Shown here in pieces: positions 1 through 5,882 of a stretch of DNA of 5,924 bases (the first letter of the stretch is position 1; each line of letters opens with the position of its first letter). The notes beneath the pieces are model-generated. The model was not told the origin of the DNA and made no database searches. It was given only the letters and a program-made list of their open reading frames with translations. The position numbers and the translations under genes are program-made. This DNA is from an uncultured Ruminococcus sp. Lineage in GTDB: Bacteria > Bacillota > Clostridia > Oscillospirales > Acutalibacteraceae. The stretch is taken from the NCBI GenBank assembly GCA_902783065.1, contig CACZPV010000146.1, forward strand, positions 1 through 5,924. The letters are read 5' to 3'.

Positions 1-17
1 GGCGGCGGCACGCCGCC
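1..17. other. GC-rich perfect palindrome at window edge
   Basis: GGCGGCG (1-7) and CGCCGCC (11-17) are perfectly complementary around a GCA loop. No T-run follows on the plus strand, so it does not look like a standard terminator there. It sits at the cut edge and could be the 3' end of a neighbouring gene: the plus-strand frame starting at base 1 reads GGGTPPDD and stops at 25-27. That gene tail is only a possibility. Confidence 0.35.
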
Positions 18-38
18 AGACGATTGATAAATTAGAAA

Positions 39-79
39 CAGCAGCCCCCGACAGGTATATGCTCTGTCGGAGGCTGCTG
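39..79 (-). terminator. Strong hairpin, probable terminator of the large gene
   Basis: CAGCAGCC (39-46) pairs with GGCTGCTG (72-79). After one C/A mismatch (47/71), CCGACAG (48-54) pairs with CTGTCGG (64-70), closing a 9-nt loop. On the minus strand the stem is followed by TTTCTAATTT, a broken U-rich tract, about 60 bases after the stop of the large minus-strand gene. On the plus strand it is followed by the weaker CTTATTTG, so it could also serve a converging gene from the left. The rest of 1-139 shows no gene I can support. Confidence 0.7.
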
Positions 80-139
80 CTTATTTGCCGCTTATTGTTT
101 CGGGGGTATATTTGTTTAAAGCGGATGGTTTTGTTTTTA

Positions 140-3100
140 TCAGGTGGCTTTTAATGTAAAGGATTTTACGGAAGCGCTGCCGTTACTGTCTTTTACATAG
201 GTCTTGATGGTAAAAGTGCCTGCTGAACCCGGCTTAAATGTGCCTGTACCGTTTTTATCAAATTTAGTCCAGCTGCTTGCCGTATCTCTTTTATAGTAGA
301 ACTCATAAGTATATGTTCCGCTGCCGCCTGAAGCTGCACCTGTTACGGTGATGGTTTCGCCGACTTTAAAATCGGTTTTAGTGACAGTTGTTTTATTGGT
401 AAGAGGTTCTGTTGCTGTAAGTGTAAATTCTTTCATGGAAGAAGCACCCTTGCTGTCTTTTGCATAGGTTCTGATAGTAAAGGTTCCGGCTGAGCCCGGC
501 TGGAATGTTCCTTTACCGTTGGAACCAAATTTTGTCCATGTGCTGACAGTACTTCTCTTATAGTAGAACTCATAAGTATATGTTCCGCTGCCGCCTGAAG
601 CTGCGCCTGTTACGGTGATTGCTTCGCCAACCTTAAAATCAGTCTTTGAAACAGTTGTGTTATTGGTCAGAGCAGCCGGAGCAGGTGCGGTCGCTGTAAG
701 TGTAAATTCTTTCATGGAAGAAGCACCTCTGCTGTCTTTTGCATAGGTTCTGATGGTAAAGGTTCCGGCTGAACCCGGCTTGAATGTTCCTTTACCGTTG
801 GAGCCGAATTTTGTCCATGTGCTGACAGTACTTCTCTTATAGTAGAACTCGTATGTGTATGTTCCGCTGCCGCCTGATGCTGCGCCCGTTACAGTAATGG
901 TTTCGCCGACAGTGAAATTGGTTTTGCTTACAGTTGTGTTGTTGGCAAGAGTCGGAATAACTGCTGTAAGAGTAAGATTTTTAACCTGTTTTTTTCCGCT
1001 GCTGTCCTTGACATAAACTCTGATGTCATACTGACCTGCGGTTTTAGGCTGTAATTCAGCGCTGTCTTTTGTACCGAATTTAGTCCATGAGCTTTCACTG
1101 CCTAATTTGTAGTAAAATTCATAGGTATATGTACCCAGACCGCCTGAAGCTGCACCTGTTACAACTGCTGTTTCGCCAACGTTGACACTGGTTTTGTTCA
1201 GGGTGGTATTATTAGTGAGAGGCGTCTGTGCTGTTCCGGTAAGTGTAAAGTTTTTAACTGCGGTAGTACCTGCGTTATCTTTGACATAAATTCTGATTTC
1301 AAAAGTACCTGCTGAACCCGGCTGGAATGTTCCCTTGCCGTTTGAACCGAATTTCGTCCAGTTGTTTACAGTGCTTCTCTTATAGTACATTTCATAAGTA
1401 TAAGGTCCGGTTCCGCCGGATGCTGCTGCTGTTACAGTGATAGCTTCTCCGATAGTAAATTCAGTTTTGCTGACGGTGGAATTGTTTTTCAGAAGGTTGG
1501 TTACCGTAAGTGAGAAATTCTTGACACCGGCTTTTCCATTGCTGTCCTTTGCATACACTCTGATGTCATATTTGCCGGCAGCAGAGGGAGTGAGAACTGC
1601 GTTATTTGCAGTGGAACCAAATTTAGTCCAATTATTCGAGCTGCTTAATTTATAGTAGTATTCGTAAGTATATGTGCCTGAACCGCCTATTGCAGCACCG
1701 TTTACGGTGACACTTTCGCCGAGATCAACAGTAGTGCTGCTTAATGTAGAATTATTCAGCACAGTATCACCTATGTACTGCCACTGAGCATACAGCGTTA
1801 CATTGTTGTTTTCATCGCAGTATACCGGATTATGGTACTGGGTGAATATTGTTACAGATCCCACGCCTACATCATCTATCATATCGCCGCTGCCGTCCTG
1901 TTTTGTGTTCCAGCCAAGGAATTTATAGCCTGTCCTTTCCGGTACGATAAGATTAAGGCTGTAGCTTTGAGCTGACCATGAAACCGAAGAACGGTAATAG
2001 CCTATATTCTTGCCGTCCACAAGACCGCCGTTGGCATTCAGGATTGCCATATAATGAGGATTGTTTTCTACATCAGCAGGATATTTGTATGATGCTTTCA
2101 GATTGACTGCATCTCCGGAAGAAAAGTCTGCTTTTGTGATCTTAGAGCTGTGTGTCTTTAATGTACCGCTTGTTTTATCAAACTCACAGTTCCATCCGAC
2201 TAATTGTCTGTTTTCAAAATAAGGTTCAGGTATAGTTATTTCTGTGAAGTCGCTGCTGCTGACTAAACCTAAATAAGTTTTGAATCCGTATCCGTAATGC
2301 TGGTATTCTTTCCAGGTTATCTTACCGTTGAGAGTAGGAAGCTCGTCAAGATTGATTCTTTCGTTAAATGTGTCCAGTGCAATATAATAGGTGCCGCTGT
2401 TTTTCGGGATCGTTTCGTCAAATTTCGGATAAACGCTGATATAGGTCGAATTGTTCTTAAAACTATTTTTACTTATTGAAGCGGCATCTTCCATAACTAA
2501 TCGATTGGTTGAATTATCATAATATGATGTCTGCCATCCGATAAATTTTGCATATGGTCTTAACGGATCGGAAGCAGTACTGTATCCAAAGAAATCTTTG
2601 ATACTCAGTTCTTCATCGTCCGAAAGGAAATTGAAGCTTCGGCTCACCGGTTCTTTATATTCAACGCCGTTTAATATAGCGCCTCCATTGAAATCACCGT
2701 ATGTTAATGTTCCGAATGACGCTGTGTAATCACCGCTGTTATAATATCCAAAAGCGTAGATACTACAGTCTGAACAATAGAAAGAGCCGCTTACATTTGT
2801 ACCTTCTACACCTTTTACATCCCACGGACGTTCAGAGCTTGTTTCCCATCTGCTGTCGTTTCCGTCTTCTACATAATATGTTCCCAGGAATATGAACTCT
2901 CTGTTATATCTGGGATCCTGCTGTGGAAGCTGAGATATTGCGCTTACATTTATCGAATAATCCTGACCGTTATATCCCCGTGATAATGTGGTCAAAAATT
3001 GTCCGTCAGCATAAATATCCTGTTTCACGCAGTAGTATTCCAACGGTGTAAAGCCAGCGTAGTCATTTTGATTGATATTATCAAGAATATCGTTTATCTG

Positions 3101-4879
3101 CTGCTGTGTCGGATTGATCTTTTCCATTACAAAATGTGCTGTGATCTGTTTTCCGGCATTATAAGCTTCAACTATTTTTTTACTTTCCTGTTTTACCTTG
3201 TCTGACACATATAAGTTTTCCATTGTCGGATCCGATCTGTACGCGGTAGCACAGCGTGAAGCTGATTTTGCAGCGTCCTTGTCGTTTTCGCAGTCAGAAT
3301 ACGGAGCAACGCTTACTTCCGACCTGCCGACAAATACAAATGATTCATAGTTTGTATATGACCAGCTATAAACATCAGCGTGGAAAACGTTTCCGTCTAC
3401 TGTACCGCTAAGATAACCTGTATCCAGATAATCATAACCGTATCTGCTCTTGCCTATCATATAAAGTCTGCCGCTTTTGCTGTCACGGCTGTTTTCGTCA
3501 AAAGTATTGGCAGGAACCGGAACATCAATATTATCCAGAACCGCACCAAGGTTTGGTATTCTGCCGATCTCAACACCGTCAGCCTTGATCGATATATAGA
3601 TGCTGTAAACATCAGGAGAAACTACATCACCGTTTTCGATATTATATGAATTGTTTATCAGGTACTGGACATTGTTTTTAGCATTTTCAGACGTATCTTT
3701 CTGCATCACAAATCCAAGTGTAACATTCTTGCCTTCATCGGCTGCCTGCAGAATCAGGTCGGCTGTATCACTTATATCCTGGAAAGTATTGTATTGACCA
3801 TCTCTGTAGTGTTCCAGTTCCTTTACTGCCTTGGCAGCAATTTTCTGGTCAATCGCTGAATTTGTTTCCGGACGAACCGGATCTTTTACCCATTTTGCAT
3901 AAAGGGTCAGGTTCTGGTTTTCATCTCCGAAATACTTGAAGATGTCGCAGGTGCCAAGTTCCTCTTCACTGACAGGATCTTCATCCGGAAAACCTGTATG
4001 TGTAAGAATTACACCGCTGCCGTCCGGTTCGGTATTCCAACCTGCAAAGCGGAGATCCGGATCCGTATTCTGAGGAATAAAAAGTGAAATATCCTGTACA
4101 GATGATTCTGAAGTGCTGACATATCTTTCACTTGCCTTGCCGTCTATCGTACCGCCGTTAGCGTCCAACGTGAGAACACGGGTGGTATCATTCGGACCGG
4201 CTTTTTTCTTGTACACTGCCTTTACATCAATAACATCCGAGTTTGAAGGAAAATCTGAAGCAGTGATCGTGGTATAATGCTCTGATGCGGCACCTTTACC
4301 CTGATAATATACTCCGTCTTCGACCCAGCCTAAAAATTCCGTATCGACCGGCGGCACCGCATCCGGCAGTTCAAACTCGCCAAATTGTGATTTCGGAAAC
4401 TCCAATACCACATCGTTTCCATATTCAAGTTCATAATCATTGCTTGTGCCTGAGCCAAAGTACATTTCGATATAGTAGGTATCCGTATTTTTAGGTCTAT
4501 CATATTTAAACCTGGCATAAACATCGAGATAGTGGTCTTCGCCAAAATCATCCTTTGTGATTGTTTCAACGGGGTCATCATCCATTGTCCAATTGTTATT
4601 AAGCATCCATCCTTCCAATGCATAATACTTGTACTTTACATCGTTTCCTACAAGATCGGAAAGATTGACAACTTCGTCATTGCTGTCGAAATTAAAGCTG
4701 ACGTGCTTTGAATCATGGATTCCGTCAATTGTACCGCCGTAATAAGTATTGTGGAACAGTATTTCATACTCACCGTTATCTGTAACGGTGGCTGCGTTCA
4801 CTGTGACCGGCAGCGAAACCAACATGGTAGAACTGAGCAGCAGAGCTGCTGTTCTTTTTAGCAGCTTAGTTTTTTTCAT
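140..4879 (-). CDS. Very large secreted repeat protein with InlB-like modules and C-terminal triple-tyrosine-like repeats
   Basis: A predicted exported protein of 1579 residues. No enzymatic motif is visible; it is most likely a surface or extracellular binding/adhesion protein, which is inference. Numbered from the ATG at 4879: signal peptide 1-29 ending VNA; InlB/Listeria-Bacteroides-type modules at about 38-125, 133-226 and 233-330; an unrecognised domain in two diverged copies (about 337-557 and 558-721); a second InlB-like block at about 722-820, 829-937 and 944-1033; and six repeats at 1041-1579. The InlB-like hallmarks are DANGG or NANGG, GWNT, DGSG, and LYAKW or LYAQW endings. The ATG at 4879 has AGGAG 8 bases upstream. 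The in-frame GTG at 4888 shares its first base with that AGGAG, so it cannot use it. There is no LPxTG, dockerin or C-terminal hydrophobic segment, so its attachment is unclear. It appears to be a single-gene unit with its own promoter and terminator. Confidence 0.93.
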   Translation of the reverse strand: MKKTKLLKRTAALLLSSTMLVSLPVTVNAATVTDNGEYEILFHNTYYGGTIDGIHDSKHVSFNFDSNDEVVNLSDLVGNDVKYKYYALEGWMLNNNWTMDDDPVETITKDDFGEDHYLDVYARFKYDRPKNTDTYYIEMYFGSGTSNDYELEYGNDVVLEFPKSQFGEFELPDAVPPVDTEFLGWVEDGVYYQGKGAASEHYTTITASDFPSNSDVIDVKAVYKKKAGPNDTTRVLTLDANGGTIDGKASERYVSTSESSVQDISLFIPQNTDPDLRFAGWNTEPDGSGVILTHTGFPDEDPVSEEELGTCDIFKYFGDENQNLTLYAKWVKDPVRPETNSAIDQKIAAKAVKELEHYRDGQYNTFQDISDTADLILQAADEGKNVTLGFVMQKDTSENAKNNVQYLINNSYNIENGDVVSPDVYSIYISIKADGVEIGRIPNLGAVLDNIDVPVPANTFDENSRDSKSGRLYMIGKSRYGYDYLDTGYLSGTVDGNVFHADVYSWSYTNYESFVFVGRSEVSVAPYSDCENDKDAAKSASRCATAYRSDPTMENLYVSDKVKQESKKIVEAYNAGKQITAHFVMEKINPTQQQINDILDNINQNDYAGFTPLEYYCVKQDIYADGQFLTTLSRGYNGQDYSINVSAISQLPQQDPRYNREFIFLGTYYVEDGNDSRWETSSERPWDVKGVEGTNVSGSFYCSDCSIYAFGYYNSGDYTASFGTLTYGDFNGGAILNGVEYKEPVSRSFNFLSDDEELSIKDFFGYSTASDPLRPYAKFIGWQTSYYDNSTNRLVMEDAASISKNSFKNNSTYISVYPKFDETIPKNSGTYYIALDTFNERINLDELPTLNGKITWKEYQHYGYGFKTYLGLVSSSDFTEITIPEPYFENRQLVGWNCEFDKTSGTLKTHSSKITKADFSSGDAVNLKASYKYPADVENNPHYMAILNANGGLVDGKNIGYYRSSVSWSAQSYSLNLIVPERTGYKFLGWNTKQDGSGDMIDDVGVGSVTIFTQYHNPVYCDENNNVTLYAQWQYIGDTVLNNSTLSSTTVDLGESVTVNGAAIGGSGTYTYEYYYKLSSSNNWTKFGSTANNAVLTPSAAGKYDIRVYAKDSNGKAGVKNFSLTVTNLLKNNSTVSKTEFTIGEAITVTAAASGGTGPYTYEMYYKRSTVNNWTKFGSNGKGTFQPGSAGTFEIRIYVKDNAGTTAVKNFTLTGTAQTPLTNNTTLNKTSVNVGETAVVTGAASGGLGTYTYEFYYKLGSESSWTKFGTKDSAELQPKTAGQYDIRVYVKDSSGKKQVKNLTLTAVIPTLANNTTVSKTNFTVGETITVTGAASGGSGTYTYEFYYKRSTVSTWTKFGSNGKGTFKPGSAGTFTIRTYAKDSRGASSMKEFTLTATAPAPAALTNNTTVSKTDFKVGEAITVTGAASGGSGTYTYEFYYKRSTVSTWTKFGSNGKGTFQPGSAGTFTIRTYAKDSKGASSMKEFTLTATEPLTNKTTVTKTDFKVGETITVTGAASGGSGTYTYEFYYKRDTASSWTKFDKNGTGTFKPGSAGTFTIKTYVKDSNGSASVKSFTLKAT
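143..1759 (-). repeat. Six tandem C-terminal repeats of 87-93 residues, triple-tyrosine/Ig-like
   Basis: Units in protein order lie at 1493-1759, 1220-1492, 950-1219, 671-949, 404-670 and 143-403. Each starts L-x-N-x-[ST]-T with VSKT or a variant, then VGE-x-[IV]-TV-x-GAASGG, YTYEFYYK, WTKFG, a SAG turn and a final YVKDS/YAKDS stretch. This is the pattern of secreted Clostridia proteins commonly annotated as triple tyrosine motif proteins, and it predicts a string of beta-sandwich domains that extend or bind. The units at 404-670 and 671-949 are nearly identical even in DNA, indicating recent duplication or gene conversion. The unit at 1493-1759 is the most diverged. Confidence 0.88.
1781..2716 (-). 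repeat. Second block of three InlB-like modules (M4-M6)
   Basis: Residues about 722-1033. M4 has FNGGAILNG, SFNFLSDDEEL and FIGW; M5 follows PKNSGTYYIAL and has LVGWNC; M6 has ILNANGGLVDG, FLGWNTKQDGSG and VTLYAQW. Each module best resembles its counterpart in the first block. For example, PKNSGTYYI matches PKNTDTYYI at the M1/M2 junction, and M6 pairs with M3. The block therefore probably arose by duplication as a three-module unit. Confidence 0.75.
2717..3871 (-). other. Unrecognised domain present in two diverged tandem copies (A and B)
   Basis: Residues about 337-721. Copy A contains GKNVTLGFVMQK (383-394) and copy B contains GKQITAHFVMEK (576-587), 193 residues apart. Both then show a predicted amphipathic helix rich in N and Q, a strand containing ADG (KADGVEIG in A, YADGQFLT in B), and a late aromatic strand following SGTVDGNV in A and VEGTNVSG in B. 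The shared order supports an ancient duplication. Copy B carries extra cysteines, including CSDC. I do not recognise the family. Confidence 0.6.
3890..4768 (-). repeat. First block of three InlB-like modules (M1-M3)
   Basis: Residues about 38-330. M1 has YYGGTIDG, LEGW and DVYARF; M2 starts DTYYIEMYF and contains FLGW and DVKAVY; M3 has LTLDANGGTIDG, FAGWNTEPDGSG and LTLYAKW. The GG-TIDG, GW and final Y-A-x-[WF] signatures match the Listeria-Bacteroides (InlB B-repeat) beta-fold family. M3 is canonical; M1 and M2 are diverged, so their family assignment is less certain. The block recurs in the same order at 1781-2716. Confidence 0.75.
4793..4879 (-). other. Sec signal peptide of the large protein
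   Basis: Residues 1-29 show a basic start (MKKTKLLKR), a hydrophobic core (AALLLSSTMLVSLPV) and a small-residue cleavage site (VNA followed by ATV). This is a typical signal peptidase I pattern, with cleavage predicted after Ala29. There is no lipobox cysteine, so it is not a lipoprotein. Confidence 0.9.
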
Positions 4880-4887
4880 TTTGCACA

Positions 4888-4892
4888 CTCCT
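4888..4892 (-). promoter_or_regulatory. Ribosome binding site fixing the ATG at 4879
   Basis: AGGAG on the minus strand lies 8 bases before the ATG at 4877-4879. Its last G is also the first base of the alternative in-frame GTG start (4886-4888), which makes that longer start unlikely. Confidence 0.88.
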
Positions 4893-4973
4893 GTCTTTAT
4901 TTGTATTTGAAATTACCGAAAAAACCCCGTGATATTTAATCTTTTTGGGGAAAACGATAAGATCGCTAAGACT

Positions 4974-5002
4974 ATTATAAAGTGTATTTTTAAGTTTTTC
5001 AA
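4974..5002 (-). promoter_or_regulatory. Sigma-A-type promoter of the large gene
   Basis: On the minus strand, TTGAAA (5002-4997), a 17-base spacer and a perfect TATAAT (4979-4974). Transcription should start near 4967, giving a leader of about 88 bases before the ATG at 4879. The leader contains no riboswitch that I recognise. Confidence 0.88.
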
Positions 5003-5003
5003 C

Positions 5004-5040
5004 AAACTGTCCGATTTGTCATTGCCAAAACGGACAGTTT
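5004..5040. promoter_or_regulatory. Perfect 10-bp inverted repeat between divergent promoters, candidate operator
   Basis: AAACTGTCCG (5004-5013) and CGGACAGTTT (5031-5040) are exact reverse complements separated by 17 bases. No T-run follows on either strand, so it is a poor terminator. It starts 2 bp upstream of the -35 of the large-gene promoter and overlaps the candidate plus-strand promoter: the -35 sits in the loop and the -10 starts in the right arm. That placement suits a regulator binding site. I cannot name the regulator. Confidence 0.6.
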
Positions 5041-5045
5041 ATACA
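5016..5045 (+). promoter_or_regulatory. Candidate promoter for the plus-strand structured RNA
   Basis: TTGTCA (5016-5021), an 18-base spacer and TATACA (5040-5045) make a moderate sigma-A match (5/6 and 4/6). The predicted start near 5052 coincides with the first base pairs of the closing stem of the folded segment. The agreement of two independent predictions is the main support. Confidence 0.5.
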
Positions 5046-5050
5046 AATAT

Positions 5051-5260
5051 ACCTGAATCTGTGAAGTTGACTTGCTAAATTATAATAAGGAAAGTCCTTA
5101 CAGGTTCATCTTATACCGTCGGTGTGCGTATCAATGCCCATTCCCGTTGGAAAGGGGGCAGGGTGATGGCAAAAGAAGCGCACCTTTACGGTGATTTTCT
5201 GATGTCATATAATGAATAAAACTTACTGTTACATCAATACCGGGTTTCACGGATTCAGAT
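5051..5260 (+). ncRNA. Candidate structured small RNA, family not recognised
   Basis: The segment closes on itself: 5053-5065 pairs with 5246-5258 over 13 bp (one U-G), and three further wobble pairs (5066-5068 with 5243-5245) extend it. Inside lie a perfect hairpin TAAGGA/TCCTTA (5086-5091 with 5095-5100) and a long arm built from ACCGT/ACGGT (5115-5119 with 5188-5192), GTGCG/CGCAC (5124-5128 with 5179-5183), ATCA/TGAT (5130-5133 with 5164-5167), TGCCC/GGGCA (5135-5139 with 5156-5160) and TTCC/GGAA (5141-5144 with 5149-5152, loop CGTT). A final stem TGATGT/ACATCA pairs 5200-5205 with 5231-5236. The wobble pairs are valid only in plus-strand RNA. A promoter precedes it and a terminator follows, giving a transcript of about 260 nt. 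It matches no riboswitch, tmRNA, SRP or RNase P RNA that I know. A 6S-like RNA, a retron-type RNA or a short inverted-repeat mobile element remain alternatives; no reverse transcriptase is in view. Confidence 0.6.
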
Positions 5261-5273
5261 TACATATAAATAA

Positions 5274-5313
5274 AAAAAGACCGCTTTGCTAAATTAAGCA
5301 TTGCGGTCTTTTT
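5274..5313. terminator. Bidirectional intrinsic terminator
   Basis: AAAAAGACCGC (5274-5284) pairs with GCGGTCTTTTT (5303-5313), and a small inner TGCT/AGCA stem (5287-5290 with 5297-5300) caps it. On the minus strand the GC stem is followed by seven Ts, 5 bases after the stop of the DUF5662-like gene. On the plus strand it is followed by five Ts and can end the structured RNA. Confidence 0.92.
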
Positions 5314-5317
5314 GGGA

Positions 5318-5854
5318 TCATTTCAAGTTTTTTAAAACATTTTTCCGGATATAGAGAATTGTTTTCTCTTCACCTTCATCTTTAAGCATTATCAGAAGTT
5401 TCTCCAGCAGTGCTGCTGTTTGCGGATGAATAATGTAATGTGATCTGGATTTCATGTAGTAATCATATGGATCGCTGTTTTTATATTGCTTTCCCCTGTA
5501 ATTTTTGGAGGCAGCTACTCTGTCGCAGAACATTTCAACTACATATCTGACCGGCATTTTCATACCTACCATTTTTTGATCCTGATCAAGTCCGTAGTCG
5601 ATCCAGTATTCCATGTGATGTTTATTCCGTCCTTTGTGGTGAAGCCATGCCGAAGTATAGCCTTTGGCTTCCCGTTCAGCGTTGTTGGGACTGCGGTCAC
5701 CTTGATAGTATTTGGCACCGACAAGAAATTCTGTCGGGGAATATTTGGAAAGATCATGCATAATTCCCTGCCTGTAAAGACCAGTTTTAAAGCACAACTG
5801 TATTACCAGCCATTTATGATGATTAATTGTTTTTAAATGTTTAAGCCATTTCAT
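5318..5854 (-). CDS. DUF5662 family protein, HD-like, function unknown
   Basis: A 178-residue cytoplasmic protein with no signal peptide or membrane segment. It matches my recollection of the DUF5662 family, which is found in Clostridia and phages. Visible conserved features are HH at 12-13, MHDLSKYSPTEF at 32-43 (HD at 33-34), the YYQGDRSP stretch at 49-56, WLHHKGRNKHHMEYW at 70-84 (histidines 72, 73, 79, 80), and MPVRYVVEMFCDRVAAS at 100-116 (Glu107, Asp111). An HD pair with further spaced histidines and a late Asp resembles metal-dependent HD phosphohydrolases; a hydrolase role is inference, and no substrate can be named. The start at 5854 keeps the conserved N-terminus. AAGGAAAG (5873-5866) is a plausible but distant ribosome binding site, 11 bases from the ATG. 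The gene ends at a strong terminator and is bracketed by two copies of the structured RNA element. No clear promoter for it is visible in the window. Confidence 0.85.
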   Translation of the reverse strand: MKWLKHLKTINHHKWLVIQLCFKTGLYRQGIMHDLSKYSPTEFLVGAKYYQGDRSPNNAEREAKGYTSAWLHHKGRNKHHMEYWIDYGLDQDQKMVGMKMPVRYVVEMFCDRVAASKNYRGKQYKNSDPYDYYMKSRSHYIIHPQTAALLEKLLIMLKDEGEEKTILYIRKNVLKNLK

Positions 5855-5882
5855 ATAGTTCTACACTTTCCTTAAAAATATT

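Noticed and set aside
143..1759. CRISPR-like tandem repeat array
   Set aside because: The repeats are coding units of 87-93 residues in one continuous frame, not short repeats with unique spacers.
3380..3649. 89-codon plus-strand frame opposite the large gene
   Set aside because: Antisense shadow of the large gene, and the same holds for the other short plus-strand frames there.
4330..4623. 97-codon minus-strand frame inside the large gene
   Set aside because: It lies fully within the well-supported large coding sequence in another frame and shows no family features.
4925..4950. CCCC/GGGG pairing followed by a T-run in the leader of the large gene, attenuator-like
   Set aside because: Only 4 bp of stem with an 18-base loop; too weak for a terminator and no competing structure seen.
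5124..5128. GTGCG as a possible group II intron 5' end
   Set aside because: No domain V, no reverse transcriptase and far too little sequence follow it.
5051..5260. Reading the segment as an inverted-repeat mobile element (MITE) rather than an RNA
   Set aside because: No convincing target-site duplication flanks it, and differences between copies fit RNA pairing better. Kept only as an alternative.
5486..5836. 116-codon plus-strand frame opposite the DUF5662-like gene
   Set aside because: Antisense shadow of a recognisable protein; no ribosome binding site or domain signal.
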